From contig JAIOJX010000024.1 in assembly GCA_022376925.1 (NCBI GenBank), positions 168,299,608-168,363,607 of the forward strand: a DNA stretch of 64,000 nucleotides, written 5' to 3'. The notes under the pieces were generated by a model. The model saw nothing but the letters and a program-made list of their open reading frames with translations, was not told where the DNA came from and searched no databases. The translations under genes and the position numbers were made by a program. This DNA is from Tragulus kanchil. Taxonomy: Eukaryota > Chordata > Mammalia > Artiodactyla > Tragulidae. Below, one piece after another: positions 59,416-64,000 of the stretch; position 1 is the stretch's first letter, and every line of letters starts with the position of its first letter.

Positions 59416-59679
59416 CAACCATGGATATGAGAGTAAAAATAGGTATGCCGTCTCCTTAGCACTACTCAAATCATGACAACAATACGCTAGGTTCAGTTAC
59501 TGGTAGCAAGTGACTGAACCTTTAACCACAGAAGAAATTTTCATACTGATTTCTCAAAGCTGAAAAGTAACTCTGGTAATGACTGGTTGGCTGTGTGTGT
59601 CCGTGTGTACTGTCTAAGCGAACATTGGTTCGGACACCATCTTTGAAAAAAGAAAAGAGAAACCCACAAAATGTCCTAC

Positions 59680-59944
59680 CTTGATGCTCATCCTCCTCCT
59701 TCGGTGTTTGTTCCAGTAATGTATCCAGGGCTCGGGTGTAATCTTTCATCACCCAGTAAGCAAGACTACGGAGGAAAGGGTCAGGATGCAGCCTTTCGCA
59801 AGCGAATCCTGCACCGTCCTTCCGGTAACCCAGAATCTTCTGACTTAGGATGGAGAGGTAAGTGGATGAAGTCTCAAACTCAGATTCGTACAAACGGGCA
59901 ACTACCATGGCGAGCTGGATATCTTCCATTTTTTCAAGACATAC
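59680..59944 (-). CDS. DMXL2: DMXL2 exon, end of Rav1-like core
   Basis: 265 nt, beginning VCLEKMEDIQLAMVVARLYE and ending LLEQTPKEEDEHQ, with donor G|GTAGGA. It includes the conserved segment RLHPDPFLRSLAYWVMKDYT. The acceptor is TTGTAG. Phase matches the 61.3-kb exon upstream (ends after AIE) and the large exon downstream (split Ala codon G|CT). Present once. Confidence 0.93.
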
Positions 59945-61312
59945 CTACAAATGTAAATATTAAGAAATATTCTCCAATTATAATTATTTACAGATATGAA
60001 ACATCGCACTGATCTCCTGAAATTATCCACTATTTATATTCTTGGAGTAGAGGGAAGAGGTCCAGAGCTTGAGAGAGTTAAGCACTTGCTGGACAGGAGA
60101 TTAAGAAAGAGCAAGAAGTTTAAGAAATTAAAACTCAGTAGCTTCCAACCTAGAAAGACTATTTATAAAATAAGCATAAAAGAAAGTATATCAATACCAT
60201 CTCAGACTTAGAATTTAAATAAGGTTCACTTTTAAATTAAGTAACACCTATGACATTTGAATTTATCAAATTCAAAATGATCCATTTCTTTTAACTTACA
60301 AATATATTTCCATATAATATATAATTAGTATATATTTATATTAATATATAATTATCCATATAAATATAATTATTACTATTTTAAAAGAATCTTCTACTTA
60401 CATAACAAACAGCTTAACAAATAAAGCCACATACTCTATTCTTACTCTGAGTTTATAACCTAAAGCAACCACTCATTTAAGAATGTGAGGTCCTTCAGGC
60501 AATATGAGCATCTCTCACTCAATCAGTGTTTCTCTTCTTTGCCTGAGTATCTTCTAGGCTAAATTTCCCATTTCAAAATTATAAATATTATAAATATTTT
60601 AAAAATTATACACCTGAGATAATTTTGAAAATATTATAATTCTATACATAAAGTACTTCCACTTTATTGGATATTTCTGATTTTTTTGTGATGTATTATT
60701 CCAATTGTATTTTTCCTTCACCTGTTTGATTTATTCATTCATAACTGGTATTCTAATTTGTATTCTAAGAGGAATCTGTCATAAACAGAAATATTTGGAA
60801 TTATTCCCCCAATCATCTACCAAAATCCTATACCCCAAAATGCAAACTTTTACCTTAATCATCCCATTCACCTTCCAATATCTAAGACAACTACATTACA
60901 AAACAGTATAGACTGTGATCTCAGTATCTTGTCTATGAATTTCAGTTAGAAGAAAAAGAATATGTTAAAATATCTGCCTGTCTCTACCAGGTAAGGGGAC
61001 TGAACTACGCATACTTTAAATAGTTCACAATCACAAGATGGCCAGGAAGAAGATATTCATGAAAGATTTTTTCCACACATTTGTAACTGAAATGCATGTA
61101 CTTAACTTGAAAAGCAATATTTTCTCTACAAAGCGTTCCATTTGTGCTTCTCACTTGCATCGTCTCTAAGTCCATTTAAGTTAGCAGCCTCTGTGCTTAT
61201 CCTCTACCCTCTGTCCTTGCAAATACGTGACTAAACACTGCCATCACTTCTATGACCCTTCCAGGTTTTCTAGCTCTTACAGGCATTTCACAGCATGTTT
61301 TCTCAGTTATAC
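59945..61312. other. Intronic DNA, nothing recognised
   Basis: Intron between two Rav1-core exons. AT-rich, no SINE or LINE recognised. Confidence 0.5.
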
Positions 61313-61478
61313 CTCAATGGCATCTTTCAACGAACCAGCTAACAAGAAAAAAGCAGCAGACTGTTCAAAGCGTTGTTTTCCAAGTAAAGAGAAAGCATTT
61401 TTCAAAGCAGCTTTACGCCATCTATCTTCATTAAAGTTGTGGCTGAAAAATGTCGTCATTTTCTCATCATGCTGTGAC
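61313..61478 (-). CDS. DMXL2: DMXL2 exon, Rav1-like core
   Basis: 166 nt. After CCCAG, the first base completes the Arg codon of the upstream exon, giving FR-SQHDEKMTTFF; the exon continues with NFNEDRWRKAALKNAFSLLG and ends in SLKDAIE before GTATAA. This is the best conserved stretch of the Rav1/DMX family in the window. A second AG lies 7 nt downstream (CACAG), but using it would break the frame, so the upstream AG was chosen. Confidence 0.93.
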
Positions 61479-61640
61479 CTGGGAGCCAGAGTACAGACAT
61501 CAGTGATTAAGCCAAATTTAAAATATTTAATCCTTTACAGAATATATTTTGAAAGTATAGTTTCAATGAAAACATGAAATGAAAACGTAAAACATCCATC
61601 TAAAAGAACATCCATCTGAAAGAACATCCCCCCTAAATGT

Positions 61641-61816
61641 GGCTGAGTCATGTCCGACTCTTTGTGACCCACGGGCGAGCCACGGAACCCTCCGTTCAAG
61701 AACACGGAGTGGGTGGCCTTTCCCTCCTCCAGGGAGTGCTTCCAACCCAGGGACGGAACCCAGGTCTCCAGCAATGCAAGCAGACTGCTTTACCATCTGA
61801 GCCATGAAGAAAGCCC
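61641..61816 (-). mobile_element. Bov-tA SINE (copy A)
   Basis: GGCTGAGTCATGTCCGACTC to CCATCTGAGCCATGAAGAAA. Copy B at 62737-62912. Confidence 0.85.
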
Positions 61817-61976
61817 AAAAGAAGAACAGTGACAATTCTAGTGATACGTATTTGTTATCAAACTATCACACGATTTCTTCTCTTAAACAAGGAGAAAACT
61901 CACAACGGTTTGTGTATCCATAAGCAGGAAGCAAGAGTACTCTTAACTTTCCAAAGTGCTTTCAGTAACATTTTTT

Positions 61977-62297
61977 TCTTTAAAGATTTATTTATTTATT
62001 TATTTTGGTCGGGGGTCCAGTTGGGGAGGGAGGAGAGCAGGCGGGCCACTTCTATTGGTCTTTCTCTATTTTCATCCGTCTTTGTTCTTTGGCTCCTGTG
62101 GGCCTCCCATCGCGGTGGCCTCTGTGGTCACAGAGCAACGGCTCTGGGCGCATGCGCTCCAGAGCTCCGGCTCGGTCATTGGACACATCAGTCCAGCCGC
62201 TCTGTGGTACGTGGGATCTTCCCAGGCCAGGGCTCGAACCGGCACCCCTTGCGCTGCAAAGCAGTGTCCTCACCCACTGGACCACCAGGGGAAGCCC
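61977..62297 (-). mobile_element. CHR-like SINE (copy A)
   Basis: Short target-site duplication CAGTAAC at 61963-61969 and 62298-62304. Lacks CATT in CTTTCATTTCTC. Copy B at 63073-63393. Confidence 0.9.
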
Positions 62298-62490
62298 CAG
62301 TAACTTATTTTTAATAACATCCCACTGTTTAGGTTAAGCTCAAATGATATGGTGCTTATTTTTTGCAAATAAAGGAACCAAGGCACAAAAAAGGAAACTG
62401 ATTCATCCAAGTATTTTGAGAAGTATCACATCTCTAATTCAGAGCACACTCTTCATTCCATTATACCATATTAAGTGTTAGGCAATTTAC

Positions 62491-62588
62491 CTAAACAAGC
62501 CCCACACTACTGCTTTCTTCTTCATTGAAAGGTAGAATAACGCAGCATCCAAGGCATCATTGTTCCGTTGAAAAGAAGCTTTGGCAAC
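62491..62588 (-). CDS. DMXL2: DMXL2 exon, Rav1-like core (copy A, false duplicate)
   Basis: Identical to the exon at 63587-63684, offset 1096 bp, with the same acceptor and donor. Using both copies in one transcript would repeat 32 residues plus a 2-nt phase remainder and break the frame (98 nt is not a multiple of 3). That supports an assembly duplicate rather than a genuine exon repeat. Confidence 0.85.
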
Positions 62589-63586
62589 CTAAATGGTCAA
62601 TAAATAATTAAACTGAATTAACTATGATAAAAGAATTACAATCAATGCTTCCTTACTGTTTCATGGCTGATCAAAATATGAAGATGGGAAGAGCTGAATC
62701 TATTTCACGATCTCAAGTAGCTTGTAATACATGTTTGGCTGAGTCATGTCCGACTCTTTGTGACCCACGGGCGAGCCACGGAACCCTCCGTTCAAGAACA
62801 CGGAGTGGGTGGCCTTTCCCTCCTCCAGGGAGTGCTTCCAACCCAGGGACGGAACCCAGGTCTCCAGCAATGCAAGCAGACTGCTTTACCATCTGAGCCA
62901 TGAAGAAAGCCCAAAAGAAGAACAGTGACAATTCTAGTGATACGTATTTGTTATCAAACTATCACACGATTTCTTCTCTTAAACAAGGAGAAAACTCACA
63001 ACGGTTTGTGTATCCATAAGCAGGAAGCAAGAGTACTCTTAACTTTCCAAAGTGCTTTCAGTAACATTTTTTTCTTTAAAGATTTATTTATTTATTTATT
63101 TTGGTCGGGGGTCCAGTTGGGGAGGGAGGAGAGCAGGCGGGCCACTTCTATTGGTCTTTCTCTATTTTCATCCGTCTTTGTTCTTTGGCTCCTGTGGGCC
63201 TCCCATCGCGGTGGCCTCTGTGGTCACAGAGCAACGGCTCTGGGCGCATGCGCTCCAGAGCTCCGGCTCGGTCATTGGACACATCAGTCCAGCCGCTCTG
63301 TGGTACGTGGGATCTTCCCAGGCCAGGGCTCGAACCGGCACCCCTTGCGCTGCAAAGCAGTGTCCTCACCCACTGGACCACCAGGGGAAGCCCCAGTAAC
63401 TTATTTTTAATAACATCCCACTGTTTAGGTTAAGCTCAAATGATATGGTGCTTATTTTTTGCAAATAAAGGAACCAAGGCACAAAAAAGGAAACTGATTC
63501 ATCCAAGTATTTTGAGAAGTATCACATCTCTAATTCAGAGCACACTCTTCATTCCATTATACCATATTAAGTGTTAGGCAATTTAC

Positions 63587-63684
63587 CTAAACAAGCCCCA
63601 CACTACTGCTTTCTTCTTCATTGAAAGGTAGAATAACGCAGCATCCAAGGCATCATTGTTCCGTTGAAAAGAAGCTTTGGCAAC
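63587..63684 (-). CDS. DMXL2: DMXL2 exon, Rav1-like core (first exon in window, copy B)
   Basis: Encodes VAKASFQRNNDALDAALFY followed by a Lys-rich stretch and VVWGLF. It is 98 nt, starts in phase 0 after TTTAG and ends with a split Arg codon (AG) before GTAAAT. This is part of the conserved Rav1-like helical core that precedes the linker. The same exon lies identically at 62491-62588 as part of the duplication at 61.6-63.8 kb; only one copy can be real. Confidence 0.9.
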
Positions 63685-64000
63685 CTAAATGGTCAATAAA
63701 TAATTAAACTGAATTAACTATGATAAAAGAATTACAATCAATGCTTCCTTACTGTTTCATGGCTGATCAAAATATGAAGATGGGAAGAGCTGAATCTATT
63801 TCACGATCTCAAGTAGCTTGTAATACATGCTTCTATTGACAGCCCTTTGCATACCTGTAGTTGCAATAAAAGTAACAGCAACTAGTATTTACTGACTGCT
63901 TACCATGTTCCAGGCACCTTTTATTTATCTTACTGAATCACCACGGATCCAGACGTACTATTAATATCCCCATTTTATGCACAAGGCAAGGGAGACAGGG

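Larger units (their letters stand above)
11579..63684 (-). other. DMXL2: DMXL2 gene, 3' half (exon set overview)
   Basis: DMXL2 (rabconnectin-3 alpha) is a large WD40 protein that, with WDR7, promotes assembly of the vacuolar H+-ATPase on synaptic vesicles and endosomes; it is the metazoan relative of yeast Rav1 of the RAVE complex. Twenty-three minus-strand exons with AG acceptors and GT (one GC) donors are visible. Joined without duplicate copies they total 4161 nt, exactly 1386 codons plus TAG. The paralogue DMXL1 is excluded because the protein ends in FNIPHRILDIL, the DMXL2-type C-terminus as I recall it; DMXL1 ends differently. The 5' half (N-terminal WD40 region and start codon) lies beyond the right edge. 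Nine exons appear more than once, wholly or partly, because of the 1.1-kb tandem duplications, so a naive gene model over this assembly would contain false exon repeats. Confidence 0.95.
61640..63829. repeat. Tandem duplication D17 (period 1096)
   Basis: Copy A 61640-62733, copy B 62735-63829. Includes one exon, a Bov-tA SINE and a CHR-like SINE. Near-perfect identity apart from the join (ACATG|TTTGG). Confidence 0.94.

Noticed and set aside
11579..63684. Assignment to the paralogue DMXL1
   Set aside because: The C-terminal tail and linker match DMXL2 as I recall it; DMXL1 has a different C-terminus. A protein search would settle it.

Overview
This window is mammalian nuclear DNA, almost certainly from a ruminant. 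The evidence is the repeats: BovB (RTE) LINE sequence at about 55.7-56.1 kb, several Bov-tA-type tRNA SINEs (51.3, 57.1, 59.0-59.4, 61.6 kb), truncated ruminant-type L1 copies, and many full-length copies of a tRNA-derived CHR-like SINE that begins GGCTTCCCTGGTGGTCCAG. That CHR-like family looks young (short tails, target-site duplications still readable). This may point to a ruminant outside the cattle/sheep group, such as a chevrotain, but that is a weak inference. There is no prokaryotic content, no CRISPR array and no recognisable tRNA or rRNA gene.

The only protein-coding gene I can support is the 3' half of DMXL2 (rabconnectin-3 alpha), on the minus strand. From right to left, 23 exons can be placed between 63684 and 11579, with compatible phases at every junction. 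Their non-redundant coding length is 4161 nt: 1386 codons plus a TAG stop, about the last 46% of a protein of roughly 3,000 residues. The upstream exons (63.7-59.7 kb) carry the end of the Rav1-like core. The 1082-nt exon at 54440-55521 and its neighbours carry an acidic, charged linker. The exons from 21.3 to 11.6 kb carry the C-terminal WD40 repeats. Downstream of the stop (below 11.6 kb) lie the 3' UTR with two candidate poly(A) signals, then intergenic DNA with L1, SINE and LTR remnants, a degenerate 50-bp tandem array and a CpG island at 0.8-1.5 kb.

The dominant structure is not explained by genes or transposons. Seventeen direct tandem duplications, each with a repeat period of 1.06-1.20 kb, are scattered over the whole window in unrelated sequence (intergenic, intron, exon, SINE, CpG-rich). 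They total about 18.9 kb, roughly 30% of the window. Copies are near-identical in the middle, with small indels and filler bases concentrated at the junctions. They duplicate or triplicate nine DMXL2 exons wholly or partly and break the reading frame in one copy. Nearly constant size with no shared sequence is best explained as an assembly or gap-filling artefact. Removing one copy of each would give about 45 kb of true sequence and an intact DMXL2 reading frame. I found no novel biological system; the real points of interest are listed in the findings.
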